Positions 51,500 to 62,998 of a stretch of 64,000 nucleotides of DNA are shown piece after piece. Below the pieces are notes generated by a model that ran no database searches, was not told the origin of the DNA, and worked only from the letters and a program-made list of their open reading frames with translations. Every line of letters begins with the position of its first letter. Positions within the stretch are counted from its first letter, which is position 1. The position numbers were made by a program, and so were the translations under genes. Source of the DNA: Trypanosoma brucei gambiense DAL972 (taxonomy: Eukaryota; Euglenozoa; Kinetoplastea; Trypanosomatida; Trypanosomatidae); assembly GCF_000210295.1 (NCBI RefSeq), contig NC_026744.1:3162001-3226000 (forward strand). The letters are read 5' to 3'.

Positions 51500-54400
51500 T
51501 ATATATATATATATATATATAATCATGGATGTGAGCTCAGTGTTGTTGTTGTTATAATGATTATTGTTATTGTTATTGTTATTATTTTCTTTTGCCCTCA
51601 TGCAAATGCTGACGGACTCGAACACGTGGGTACCACCACATCGTCTTACTTTCCCTTCCTCTTTTTTTTTGTTTTCTTCTTCTTATATGTTTTTTTTGTT
51701 TTAATTCTAATTGGCTCGTTGCATTTTGTTTGGTTGAGCTATTTTCGACACGAACCCGCTATGGTAGTTTTTTTTTTGTTACTCTGTTTCTGCCTACTTG
51801 GTTACGTTAACTTTTTTCTTTTTTCTTTTTTTTCCATTTGTTTCTTCGCATGGAGGTGAGTATTCATGAAAAGTGATGGAGAGTAATTTAGAGGAAGCGA
51901 AGGGGAAGAAAAGAGGGGAGGGGAAAAAAAAAGGATTGTTTTGGGAGAGAAAGGGGAGAAATAAAAAAGTTGTTGCTGTTGTTATTGTTATTTAAAAAAA
52001 AAAAACAAAAACAAGAGAGGTTTTAATTAGAGCGAGGAAAGAGAAAGGTGAAGGAAAGAAGGAAAGGGGGGAGGGAAAAAGTTTGTATTGGCGGTGGGAT
52101 TTGAGGTGCAACGGATCCGAAATCACGCAACAATTACATTTAAACTCATTTCTCTGCGGTCATGTTGAGCCGTAAGGAACCCTCGCATACGGGAACCTTC
52201 ACCATTTTCTTTTTATATTTTTCTCTTTCTTTTTTTTTTCTTTTTTTTTAAAAAAAAACATGGAGATGACATTGGATAACAAAACAAATACGCCCATATT
52301 TAAATATTTACATATTTATGCAACTGTTAATTCATTAAAAGGTGGAGGGGAGGGAATGAACAGAACCAACAATGATGGGGGAAGGGGTTTAACAATGAAT
52401 AAGTGAAACAGTGGATCAAGTGAAAATTATTGTATTTATGTTTTATATCAATATAAATACAAATTTAAACGAATTTGAATAAATAACTGAATTTAAGCAA
52501 TATAATAAATTTTATATATATATACGGACATGTAGAGTTGCATTTTTTTTTTTAATTTGAAAGGTTATGAAATTTAAAACAGTTGCGACTGTTTCAGCAA
52601 ATGAGGAATGTTTCCGTTTCTAAGTGTCAGTGTCCGTGTGAGTGGCTGAGAGGAGGAAAAATATGAATAATATGACAAAAATAGAAGAAGCACAATCGAA
52701 GAGACAAACAGAAAAAGAAAAGAAGCATAACGGAGAATATATAAGCCACGTAAAATATTTAAATGAAATAAAACAAAATGAGGAAGCACTATATTGGACA
52801 CACAATGAGAAACAGCGGAAGTAATGACAAAATTCACTCTTCCCCTCCTTTTATTATTATTATTGTTATTGTTATTATCTTAGTTTCCTCCCTTTTTTTT
52901 TTAAACATTTGTGACGTGGCGTTTCTTTATTTACGTTTTTGGTGGGTTCGTTACCACCGCTCTTCTCGTTGCATGTGTATATGTATATGCTTGCTCACTT
53001 TTTTCCCTTGTTTTTTAATATTAATCATATTATTATTATTACAATCATATCCCTTGGTTCCATCTACAACCTTTCGTGGGGCAGATATTTATGTCCTCTA
53101 TATTCCTTTCTCTTTTTAAAAAAAAATCTTTATTTATTTGATCTGTTTCTTTTTTCCTCTTTATATATATATATATATTAACGAAACTACTTTTGTTTTT
53201 TTTAAATTTTTTTACTATTACGGCACAAGCGAGTGAATCCTCACCCAAAACGGCGGGGAAAGAGCATCAACTTGTGAGGTTCCTCATGAAAAATATAAAT
53301 ATTGCATGCGGATACCAAACTTGCCGATGCTTACACGCATTAAAAAAGAAGGTTTCGTTTTGTATTTTTGAACAAAAAAAAACAAAGAAGGAAAAGGAAA
53401 GATATATATATATATAAATATGAATGCAAAGAGAAAATTAATAGACAAGGAGAGGGGCGTAACTCGAGCTTCCTTCAAGTGTTTTTCCTTTTCATTTTAT
53501 CAATATTATTTTATTTATCTTTTCTCGGTGTTGTTCTTCTTTTATCTTTTCTTCTATCCTTTTCACGTGACACTATTTCCTTTGGTTGAAACTAACGAAT
53601 AATATACGCCTGTGCATAAGCGATGGTGAGTGACTAAATGAATAAATAAATAAATGCTCTTTTGAATAAATGGAGGGAATATTTAAGACTCAGAAACGTA
53701 AGTTACGAGGAGGAAAGGGGAAAAAGGGACGAGAGGTGTCTTTCCTTCTTTGTTTTTGCCTTTTATTGTGTGCACTTTTGCTACTCCTCGTTGCCGCATT
53801 TCAGTTCTTCCGTAACGGGGAGGGGGAAAAAAAGGAATTGTGCGTTTAGTAAAGGAATGACGGTATGGAAGCGGCTTCCGCTTGTCCCCGCATGTCCTCG
53901 TGCATGTTTAAAGCCGCGCTCTTCCCTCCATTCGTGCTGATGAGTATTTGTTCATAAATATGAGAGGATATATATATATATATATTTATTTATAGGTATA
54001 TATTTACTTGACTTCTCTTTTCCTCTTTTTTTAATTATTGTTCACTTTTATATTTATGTACATGCACATTAAGAGCGCACCCTAATGTCGTATTGCGGTG
54101 ATGATTCACCGTTGTTACCCATCATCATGGCCAAAGTAATAATTATATATATATATATATATATATTATTGCATTCTCATTATGGTGCCCTTTTTCTTCC
54201 CTTTCCCTTTCTACTTACCTTCTTTGTTATCATAATTATTAAAACTGTACGTACTTTACCTCAATTAAGCAATAATGGTAACCGAAAGTAGAAGAAGAAA
54301 AGGAAAAAAAAGGATGCGGAAGGATAATTACGCACAACACTTTAATTATTATTATTATTATCACATTATTATTACTATTATTATTGTTTGTTCCTTTGTG

Positions 54401-56289
54401 TACTTCCTTGCCACTTATACGCGTACCTTTCATTGCTTTGGCACTGATCATATGAATTAAATTTAAGGATTTTAATTATGGTGATGATTGTTGTTATTAA
54501 AAAAAAAACAATAATAACTATTATTTTATATTGTGCCTTTACTCGTTGCAACCATCATACCCTCGAGGATTGCATTGTTTCGTTGGCGTGGAGGTAACAA
54601 ACCACATAAATGAGCCAAATGACTGCACATATAGCGGAAGGAAATAAAACAAAGGAGAAAGTAAAGCAAATTAAAAAAAAGAGGGAGCGAGAAGGATTTA
54701 AAAGAAACATTTTTTTTCTTAAAGACGAGTCGACTTCTACCATTCGTGTTTATCGATCCATATTTGTATATGTTTATTTATTTATTTGTACATACGAAAA
54801 GAAGATAAGGAATGGGGGAAAAGAGGCATGAAGAAGTGAGAAGAGGATGAGGAAGAGAAGGAAATAAAAGAAAAGAAAAGAAAAAAAAGCGATAGAAAAC
54901 AGAAAGAAAAAGGAAAAAGAAAAAAAAAAGAAGAAAAGAGAACAAGGTGCTGGCGTGCCGCGTACTTGAGATTCACACTGTTCCCGTTCTTTCACATCGA
55001 AGTTGGGAAACCAATAAACCAAGAGGTATAAATCATATCATAATTATTACTGTTTGGAGATGACTTTCTTTTCTTTTCTTTTTGTTTTTCTCTTTTTTTT
55101 TTTTTTACCCCTCTCCCATTCAGCTTTTCTTTTGTGTACCTTTTCTTTACAGCACTCTGTGTTTCAACCGACCGGATAATGGAGACCAGCAAAAAACAAC
55201 CACAAAATGCGAGTAAAACCAGAGCAGCAAGAAAAGAAGCGAAGAAGACAGCACCCATTTATGGGTTTATTTACTTTAAAATTTAAAAAAAATATATATA
55301 TATATATAATACTCACATATTTGTGTGGTGACGAAGGTAAGGAAAGGGGAAATTATTGCAAGTTGTTTATATGAAACTGGCAAACAAAAACTCTTTTTCT
55401 ATCTTTTTTTTTTTAAAAAAAAAAGAAAAAGAGAAGAGAGGGGAGAGGAGAGGAGTGGAGAGGAGAGGAGGATTTAAAAAAAAAAAAGAAGCAAGTGCGT
55501 GTGCGCACGGATGGCTGGACGGACTTTAACACATGGTGCAACACGATTTGATTTTCAGTTTGCTTTTCATTTTCTTCGATCCGACAGATAACTGCTCCGT
55601 GGGAATGACTTGCTTTCTTTTTCTTTTATTATTATTATTGTTATTTCGTTTCGTAAATGATTTCCACTTTCCAAGTCCCTGCTGCACTTCATATCCGCGC
55701 AACATTTGCTTTGTTTTGTTTTGCTTATTCTTACCCTTCTTGTTATCTTTGTTTTCTTTTTAATTATTGTTTATTTATATTAGTTTCTATAGGGAATAGT
55801 CATATAATTTAGTTGTTTGAGACTGTGCGTCACAGGGCAGCGCCGCTTGAACTTTCCAGCATATTGAGATGAGGAACCTGCAGACCCACACATGAAAGGG
55901 GTAATATGATTCTTTTTTTAAAAAAAATATATAAATATATTCTGCTTTTCATCCAAGAATAATAATAATGAAAAAGAAAGGTGCAATCCTTTTTGTTTTC
56001 AAGGAAAGGTCAGTTAATTTTCCCTCTCTTTCTTTTTCGGTTTCTTCATGTGCCTGTTTTTTTTTATATTGTTTTTTTCACACCAGTTAACAAGGGCTTT
56101 GTGCTCCGCAAAGTTAGCATCATAAAGTAAGGCGATAGAATACAAAAGAAAAAAAAGCTCCATCAAGAAAAGAGGGGGAGGAAAAAAAGAAAAATTATAC
56201 AACGAAGATATATAGAAAGGGGCCATAAGCCTCGCATATAGGAACAAACAAGGAGAACGGACAAAAGGAAAAAAAGGGAGGACCAGGAT
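46625..56289. other. 9.7 kb non-coding region, likely very long 3' UTR of the second RRM gene
   Basis: No convincing gene on either strand. Frames here are poly-Phe, poly-Lys or poly-Asn translations of simple sequence. The stretch holds many homopolymer and microsatellite tracts: CTC repeat near 47328-47346, GT-rich 49048-49103, ATT near 49298-49315, AAT near 50288-50309, TA runs (for example 50798-50814, 53165-53179, 53970-53985, 54147-54166, 55293-55308), and about ten T-tract/A-tract self-complementary elements. The region just upstream of BILBO1 (56140-56289) is purine-rich. All or part is probably the RBP9-like 3' UTR; BILBO1 trans-splice signals should lie in the last 300 bases (T-rich 56010-56085). 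Confidence 0.65.
51464..51521. repeat. (TAA)n followed by (TA)n microsatellite
   Basis: A compound run: about eleven TAA-type units to about 51498, then about twelve TA units. Such a tract in a long 3' UTR is expected to vary in length between strains. Confidence 0.9.
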
Positions 56290-58053
56290 ATGGCGTTTCT
56301 CGTACAAGTAGCAGCGGATATATTCAATAATAAAGTGAACTTTGAGCTTAGCTTCCCGTCCAGACCCAGCATATCGGAACTGACGCGTTCGGCGGAAACT
56401 GCTTTCTCAAATGAAATTTCTCTTCGCCGACCGGACAATGTGCCATCGCACAAATTTCATTCGTCGAAGATCAAAATGTACGATGAGGAGCTCAACAAAT
56501 GGGTGGATCTAATAAGGGAGGACCAGTTAACGGATTATTGTCAGCTTTATGTTTTCCAACCTCCAAATGAATGGCACAAGGAAAGCCAAAAGGAAATCCC
56601 CCCTGCAATGAAGCCACCGAGTTCCGGCCAACGACACTCCGCGGGTGGTTCCTTTTCACAGGGCTCACGTGTCACTCCTAATGGAAGCCTTTCCATGCAG
56701 GGGGCTCTCGCACCGTACAACGGGTCTCGCTCACCCGTTAGCCACCGCAGTGAGTCGCAACAGGCTCGTCACGCTTCGTTCCACGGGAGTACCTCAAATG
56801 CGCTCGTGCCGCGTGCCCAGACAGATGTGTCGCAAGAAGAAAAACTGCGTGTGCTATTCGCGGAACTCGATGTAAAGGGTAACCGTGTGCTCGACGTTGA
56901 GGACTTCCGACACGGTTTCACTGTGTTTAATCTCAACTTCAGCCCAGCTACGGTGGACGATCTCTTTGAAAAGGGTGACAGCAACCGGGACGGGCGGATT
57001 ACCTTTTCAGAATTTGAGCGGTTCGGACGGCTCTATCCAATCATGACGGATTGCCTCTATTTCCGTTCCAGGGCTTTTTGGGAAGAAGAACAAATCAGGC
57101 GCTCTATTCAAAATGAGCGACAGGCAGTGAGACAAGCGGAGCAAGCGGTGGAGCAGGCCCGACGAGCCCTTGAGGAGGCAGAAAATGAGACAGATGCCGC
57201 TAAGGATGCCGTCGCAACTGCGGATGCGGATCTCAAGGATCGAACGGACCGTCTGCGGGACCTCACGAGGGACATGGACAACGCAAAGCGCGAGAAGGAG
57301 CGGGCCATCCGCGAGAAGAAGGATCGCGAGAAGGAACTCTTCGAGATTCGTGAGCGTGAAAAGGAGCTTCGGAAAGACGCACAAGAGGTGGCTCGTGAGG
57401 CTGAGAAGCAGGACCGGCGGGCGTTTTCTCTCGCTGGGGAAGCGAGTGCTGCCGATGACAAGGTACGTGCCTTGGAGAAGGCCCTTGACGAGGCTCGTCG
57501 TGCCGCTGAGCGGGCGCACAACGCCGCAGATCAGGCTGCCAGAGACGCTGATATCGTGAAACTCCGCATGCAAGATGCTACCCGAGATGCCGAGGAGGTG
57601 GCACGGGAGGTTCCCCGGGCGGAGGACGCGGTGCGGGCCGCAGAGCACAACGTATCAGCAGCAGATCAAGGGGCTCGGGAACTGGAAGGAATGGGCCGTG
57701 TGCTTTCGCGGGAGATAGAAGAGGCTGGGCAGCGACGGGATCAGAGCGAAAAGGCAGTTGAGGAGGCGAGAGGTATGATGCATGTGAAAGAGCGTCAGTT
57801 GGAGGAAGCAAAACAGCACGTTTCGGAGAGGGAACACGCCGTAAGGCTTAAGGAAATCGAACTGGCTGATCAGCTGAAGCAGCGTGAACTCGTGTCACAG
57901 CACGAGAGGACACTTATAGAACAGGAGCTTCGGCTACGCGAACAAAGAGACAGTTTAGAGGAGCGGGAGACGAAATTGATGTCAGAAGCCAGCAGCTTCC
58001 TGGGCAATCTCCGTACGCAGTTACACGGTGGGAGGTCCTATCCGCGAGATTAA
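56290..58053 (+). CDS. BILBO1: BILBO1, flagellar pocket collar protein
   Basis: The 587-residue length and N terminus (MAFLVQVAADIFNNKVNF) match the T. brucei flagellar pocket collar protein that I recall. It builds the cytoskeletal ring at the flagellar pocket neck and is essential. Domains in order: a globular N-terminal domain (about 1-110), a Ser/Pro linker, two EF-hand calcium-binding loops (a degenerate first near 193, DVKGNRVLDVED, and a canonical second near 228, DSNRDGRITFSE), then a long coiled coil from about 263 to 565, with Leu-rich heptads at the end. The sequence is intact. The start is the first ATG after a purine-rich stretch. It lies after the 9.7 kb non-coding region. Confidence 0.97.
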   Translation: MAFLVQVAADIFNNKVNFELSFPSRPSISELTRSAETAFSNEISLRRPDNVPSHKFHSSKIKMYDEELNKWVDLIREDQLTDYCQLYVFQPPNEWHKESQKEIPPAMKPPSSGQRHSAGGSFSQGSRVTPNGSLSMQGALAPYNGSRSPVSHRSESQQARHASFHGSTSNALVPRAQTDVSQEEKLRVLFAELDVKGNRVLDVEDFRHGFTVFNLNFSPATVDDLFEKGDSNRDGRITFSEFERFGRLYPIMTDCLYFRSRAFWEEEQIRRSIQNERQAVRQAEQAVEQARRALEEAENETDAAKDAVATADADLKDRTDRLRDLTRDMDNAKREKERAIREKKDREKELFEIREREKELRKDAQEVAREAEKQDRRAFSLAGEASAADDKVRALEKALDEARRAAERAHNAADQAARDADIVKLRMQDATRDAEEVAREVPRAEDAVRAAEHNVSAADQGARELEGMGRVLSREIEEAGQRRDQSEKAVEEARGMMHVKERQLEEAKQHVSEREHAVRLKEIELADQLKQRELVSQHERTLIEQELRLREQRDSLEERETKLMSEASSFLGNLRTQLHGGRSYPRD

Positions 58054-59002
58054 TGCTTTATATGGGAGCAAATTTACCAGTGCGACGCACGCAACGTCAC
58101 GGAGTGGTTGAATCAGTTGTGTGCAGGCGGGAAAATGAAGGGAGATCATCGAAAGAAGTAATGAAAAGAATCAAGCGCTCCTCCTTTTTTGTTTAAAGTT
58201 TTATGTTCTTTTTTACTTATTGGAGGCGGACGTTTTTACCGTGTAAGGATGTTCAGGGCGCGGGGAGTTTCATAGAATATTTCTCTTTTGTTCATTTACC
58301 CCTTTTGCTCTGACTCATTGTGACCTTCTACCAACTTCCCCGATCACTGCCGTAAACGTGGCCATTAATTTTGTTGTTGTTATTGTTTTTTGCGTGTGTG
58401 TGTTTGTGCTAGTGAACCAAACGTTCGCAACATTTTATTTCCGTCCCTAGCAACCACCCAGCGGTGCGTTTGTGTGTGGCTGTGTGGGGTGTGACACTAT
58501 TAGAGGTCTATAGAGAAATGGAGCAAAACAAGGAAAAAGGTTCGCGAGGAAGAGAGAAGGGGAAAAGAAGAGGTATTGGTCACGCAGGGTATCATTTGTT
58601 TTTCTTTGTGATCTCGTGGACTGATTATATATATATATATATATATATATTTGTTCCACACAGTTGTCTCGCTTCCTCCTTTCTGCCAAGTAGTTAATGA
58701 TCTCACGCTGTGTTCATGGCGCCATAGAAAACCATATAATCTTCATTTTTTTTTTTTTATGTGCTCTTGTGCCATTGCCGCTTTGTGGGTAGATGGGGTG
58801 ACAGAAGGGTGATGATTGCCTCGGTAGCACATGGCCCTGCGTTGTTGCGGCGGCCCTCTCAACTGTTGTGTGTGTGCTTTTACTCATATATTCGCTGCCA
58901 TAATCATTAATGCACTCATTTCTTTTTGTTTCCCTGTAAGTTCCCAAGGCTCCACCTCCAAACTTAACTGCACCATTGCATACGGAGAACACGACACAGG
59001 CA
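58054..59002. other. Intergenic region
   Basis: No supported gene. It holds a TA run at 58626-58650, T runs near 58747-58760 and a pyrimidine stretch (about 58918-58940, TTTCTTTTTGTTTCCCTGTAAG) that is a plausible spliced-leader acceptor for the gene at 59003. Confidence 0.55.
58626..58650. repeat. (TA)n microsatellite
   Basis: An uninterrupted alternating AT run of about 25 bases in the BILBO1 3' UTR or intergenic region. Confidence 0.85.
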
Positions 59003-59605
59003 ATGCGGCGTAGTCCTTGTGCTGATTACTTCACATCTCTAATGGCAACCGCCGGTTTTGTTCGATGCCGCGGTTTGAGTTCTAGCGGCCAAACAAACAC
59101 CACACAAACTGTACACGTTCTCCATAGCCTATACCGTCGGTTGCGGAAGGAAGGTGAGGAACGAAAGATGCTGGAGGATGCCCTCTCCGTTAACCAACTC
59201 GAGACGAACATTCGTATCGGATTACGTCTTTTGCATTGCCACACACAGCTGGTGGATTCGAACAGACAGTTGAAGGAGTTGCCCTTTTGGCGGCTAGTGA
59301 GGCGAATGTCACTTGCTGTTGCACGCCGTTATTATGCCTGGCGAATTTTTTCTATCCGGCTTCGATTGCGTAGCACAACGGCGATTAGCAACGCCCTGGT
59401 GTACACGCTCTTCCTAGTGGTTTGCTTTATGCTCTACGAGATCTATTGCGTTTGCCGCATTGGGGTGACGCGAGCGGAGGATCGGTACAAATCATTAGCC
59501 GTCCCGATAGTACAGACGTTTGAAGCCCTCGAGGAGGCGGCACGGCGACGAAAAGACAACTTGTTGAAGGAAATGGAGGGAGATATAGTTCGGCAAAGGA
59601 ATTAG
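59003..59605 (+). CDS. Membrane protein with mitochondrial-like leader, 200 aa, unknown
   Basis: The first ATG of the frame is at 59003. The N terminus is Arg/Ser-rich without acids in about 35 residues and includes GFVRCRGLSSS, a mitochondrial-presequence look. A helical polar middle is followed by one membrane helix at about 132-154 (SNALVYTLFLVVCFMLYEIY) and a charged C-terminal helix (about 177-197). I do not recognise the family. Inner-membrane localisation with a short exposed tail is plausible but inferred. Coding potential is good and the upstream region has a polypyrimidine tract, so the gene is likely real. Confidence 0.7.
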   Translation: MRRSPCADYFTSLMATAGFVRCRGLSSSGQTNTTQTVHVLHSLYRRLRKEGEERKMLEDALSVNQLETNIRIGLRLLHCHTQLVDSNRQLKELPFWRLVRRMSLAVARRYYAWRIFSIRLRLRSTTAISNALVYTLFLVVCFMLYEIYCVCRIGVTRAEDRYKSLAVPIVQTFEALEEAARRRKDNLLKEMEGDIVRQRN

Positions 59606-60484
59606 ACAAACATCAGTACGTCCAAAAGGATGAGGGAATAGGATGGCTCGTTTAATCTTTTTTTCGTATGTCATTTTTTTTGTCTGTCATCTCCTGGAAT
59701 TATCACCCGATGGAACGTTTGCGTGCCGTGAACGTGTTACGTGTCGTTGAAGTAAATCATGGCCGTACTGGTGGGGAGAATGAACTGGCTGCGTTGCTTT
59801 ATTTTCGCTGTGTGGTATGGAGTTCAGTGAAGTTACTCTAGTTGACGGATGCTTATTTCAACTCATTATCGGATACTTTGGGGGCATGCCTTGTAGTTGG
59901 TGAGTTCCCTGCAAAGCAGCATCGTGCTGAGGTTTTTGTTACCGCAGGTGGCGGCCAAGTTGATTGGGGAACAATTTGCACCATCGAGGAGTTAAACGCT
60001 CACCATACAGCAGTCACTGCCTTCGCATAATTTTAAATCTATATTTAACACATACACATATAAGCATACATATATTTACATGTGTTTTGTGAAAGCTTTT
60101 ACCAGGCGAACTACTCGGCACCCCATTTAGCGCACACAGAGATTAGCGCTGCATGCTGCGCAATCCTTTTTTTTAATGTGCGGTTGGAGGTTGATCAGAG
60201 GCACGTTTTCCTTCTGTATGTTTACCTGTTGGATTCTTTAAGATTGTAAAGTGATGATAGGGGAAGTAACCAATTACTTCTTGATGATCAAGCAGTTCCG
60301 GGTGCTGCGAATATTAACATGTTTTTCTTTCGTCCCTTCCCCGCCACCGGTCGACCTTGGAAATACCGCTTATCACTAATGCACGTCCCCGAGACAGCAA
60401 GCACAAATATCGGAGCACATCCGCACATTCCTTTTTTTCTTTGAGCACCTCACCTTTTCCATTTTAGTAAGTGGTGCGCGGGTT
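59606..60484. promoter_or_regulatory. Intergenic region with splice acceptor at 60466-60467
   Basis: A pyrimidine tract (about 60429-60465) ends in ATTTTAG, with the AG at 60466-60467, 17 bases before the next ATG. The rest is the preceding 3' UTR. A 62-codon frame from 59842 has no ATG and is not accepted. Confidence 0.6.
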
Positions 60485-62251
60485 ATGTCCGTGGCCTCTG
60501 AGGCAAATGACGTCGTATCGTTCCTCTCCAAGGTTGGGGAGCGCTACAAGCAGCACCGCGAGTTACTCCGCCGGAAGTTTTTGGAAGACGAGCGTCGCGA
60601 TTGCCCCTTCAAACCAACATTGTCCAAATATACTTCACACAGGAAACCGAGCAAAGGCTCCGAGTGCGTTGAGGCTGTGGAGAAGCGGTTATATCAACTG
60701 CATGTGCGCCAGCAGGAGTTGGCGGAAGAGCGTCAAGCTGCGCATAACAAGAGGGAGAGTGCCGAGTTGAAGGCAGCGATGCGGCCTCCGCGTCTCACCG
60801 CACAGGCGCGTTCTCTTTCGCCACGCGATCCAGCAGAAGTATCACGGCAATGGTTGCAGAAGCGTGAAGAGAAGTTGATCCGGTTGCGTGAGGCCATCAT
60901 AAAAGGAGACCTGGACGCGATGCAGTCTAAACCAACTATCTCTTCATATGCCGAAGCAAACATCACCGCTGAACGTAGAAACGGGAAAAGTATAGAAGAT
61001 TATCTATTAGCTGAGCATGAGGCGAGACGAGAGCGAATGCATCATCATTATGAAGGGGGCACAACGGCTAGTGGTCGTTCTTCTTCCCCTCTACGGCGTG
61101 TCGATTCGCAACCCGTGTTCAGACCTCGCATATCCAATTATGCGCGACGACTCTCACTCCCTGGTCGCGTTGTGGATCGTTTACTTTCAAAAAAGAGCAG
61201 GAAAGGGGATGCGCTGCGTGACGAAAATTGCACTTTTGCACCTCGTGTGTCATCGACCTCGACTAGGTTGCTAAGATATTTCTACAAGAATCCCAATGTG
61301 TCAGTGTACGATCGCTTATGCGATGAAAGTTACATGAGACCTAATGGTTGCTATGCGAAGAAGGGTTCGTCTCATGTGGAACCTGGGAGCTTTGGTGTTC
61401 CGCATATAAACGAGACGTCGCGCGCAATAGTTGAACGTAAAAGAACTGGCGACGATGCGCCACTGCGGACGTATCAGCTTCGAAGCCCTACTGAACGACT
61501 TCACGCCTGCAGGGATCCCACGGCTTCGAGTGGCCGGCACAGACGGCACTGTCAACATATGATTAGTGAACAGCTTGAAAAGGAGATATCGCAATGTACG
61601 TTTCGACCACGTGTTGACGAGGAATCGAACCAGATGTGGCGGCGGCGGTTACAACAGTTGAAGGGGGGTGGACACCCAAGAAATGTTTCAGGACTCCGTG
61701 AGCTCCTTTGGCGTCGTTCAGAAACACGTATGAAAGAGGAGTTGCGCAGGCAACGTGAGCTGCAAGAACAGAAAGAGGTGGAGGAGTGTACCTTTCACCC
61801 TAAAGTAGGGCGGGCCCCTCGAAGGCGAGTTGAGTGCGCACTTTCCGTTCCGGAACGCAATGAGGCATGGCAGCAGCGACGGCAGAAAAAACTCAACTGT
61901 ACCCGGGAAGAGGTTGAGCGTTCTGAGACATCCGAATGCTCGTTTCATCCCTCCGTTTCTTCGCTGCATTCTGCAGCTTCGGTGCCAGCCTCTAACATAG
62001 CCGGGTACGATTCACATCTGCGGCGTCACGCGGAGTCGCGGAGGATAATTCGGGAGATGCAGGAGTGGTGGCGGCCGAAGTCTCACATATCTCGTAACAG
62101 CGGGTCAGCTCGTCGGGTGCGTTCGCAACCCCAAAGACGGGAAAAGGAATGGTGGGACCTGCCGCAGAAATGCGAGCTCAGCAGTTTTACGCGCACGTGC
62201 TCTCCCACTTCGTGGGATGATCAACTTAGTTCGTCACAGTTGGGTTCGTGA
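60485..62251 (+). CDS. Protein with repeated C-x-F-x-P motifs, 588 aa
   Basis: The ATG at 60485 is 17 bases after a strong splice acceptor. The product is very basic, with many Arg/Glu/Gln helices, and contains a repeated short motif: CPFKPTLSKY (about 40), CTFAPRVSS (about 249), CTFRPRV (about 370), CTFHPKV (about 435), CSFHPSV (about 485), and weaker forms such as VFRPRISNY (about 211). Each is followed within tens of residues by a predicted helix. I recall C-T/S-F-x-P-x-I/V motifs in kinetoplastid and ciliate cytoskeletal or flagellar proteins, but I do not know this one. No signal peptide or enzyme motif is present. The low-complexity C terminus ends in Ser-rich sequence. Confidence 0.8.
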   Translation: MSVASEANDVVSFLSKVGERYKQHRELLRRKFLEDERRDCPFKPTLSKYTSHRKPSKGSECVEAVEKRLYQLHVRQQELAEERQAAHNKRESAELKAAMRPPRLTAQARSLSPRDPAEVSRQWLQKREEKLIRLREAIIKGDLDAMQSKPTISSYAEANITAERRNGKSIEDYLLAEHEARRERMHHHYEGGTTASGRSSSPLRRVDSQPVFRPRISNYARRLSLPGRVVDRLLSKKSRKGDALRDENCTFAPRVSSTSTRLLRYFYKNPNVSVYDRLCDESYMRPNGCYAKKGSSHVEPGSFGVPHINETSRAIVERKRTGDDAPLRTYQLRSPTERLHACRDPTASSGRHRRHCQHMISEQLEKEISQCTFRPRVDEESNQMWRRRLQQLKGGGHPRNVSGLRELLWRRSETRMKEELRRQRELQEQKEVEECTFHPKVGRAPRRRVECALSVPERNEAWQQRRQKKLNCTREEVERSETSECSFHPSVSSLHSAASVPASNIAGYDSHLRRHAESRRIIREMQEWWRPKSHISRNSGSARRVRSQPQRREKEWWDLPQKCELSSFTRTCSPTSWDDQLSSSQLGS

Positions 62252-62998
62252 TAATTACGGGATGCGCGGTCCCTGTGGTCGCGTGTTGACTGGTGTTGCG
62301 CGCTTTGTTTAGTTGCGGCAGCAATGCGGTGCGCAACCCCCCCTTTTTTATAGACGACAATGGATGAGGTTGAGGCGTAGCGACGGCGCTCGTGCGGCTC
62401 AGACGGTAGTTGTCTATCATAGAGTTCACCCATACATGATTATTGTCATTGATATGGTAAAGCATATACATTGAGGATCTTCATGGCAGCAGACAGAATG
62501 ATGCAAGTGGGAGCACAAATGAGAAAAAAAAACAAAAAAATCTACTTGTTCTGTTGGTTGTTGGGATTCCTTTTTTGTTTTGTTGCTTTTACTTTGTTTC
62601 ACCGTTTGATGCATTGTGGTAGTGTGTTGGATACGCTGCTTTCCCCTTTATTCTTCTTTACACGCTATCACTCGGTTCCATTACGTGATGTGGGGGCACT
62701 TTCACGAAGGTTCCGGCCACTGAACTGCTGCCCCGGCAGAGGGGGATTATTTCAGCATCACTTGTTCTTCTTCCCCTTTTTGTCCCTTCGTGTAGGTCTT
62801 GGCGAGACCTGAAAGGACGTAGTTGAGGAGTTTCTTACAAGGAAAGGGAAAGAGAGCAGAAATACACACATACACTACATATATATTTCTCGTTCCATTA
62901 AAGTGCATTAAAAACATACATCTGACCTTGCGAAAGGCGCGACCGCCTGGGTTACCGACCGGTGTTACAACACAAGGGTGGTAATAGTGGGAGGGGCG
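62252..62998. other. Intergenic region
   Basis: No gene is accepted. A 113-codon frame from 62471 begins with TTG and is Phe-rich. T- and A-rich runs occur near 62521-62545 and 62565-62600. Splice signals for the kinesin should lie within the last 250 bases, but no single tract stands out. Confidence 0.5.

Noticed and set aside
62471..62812. 113-codon plus-strand frame before the kinesin
   Set aside because: Starts at TTG, is Phe/Leu-rich from T runs, and no recognisable feature supports it.
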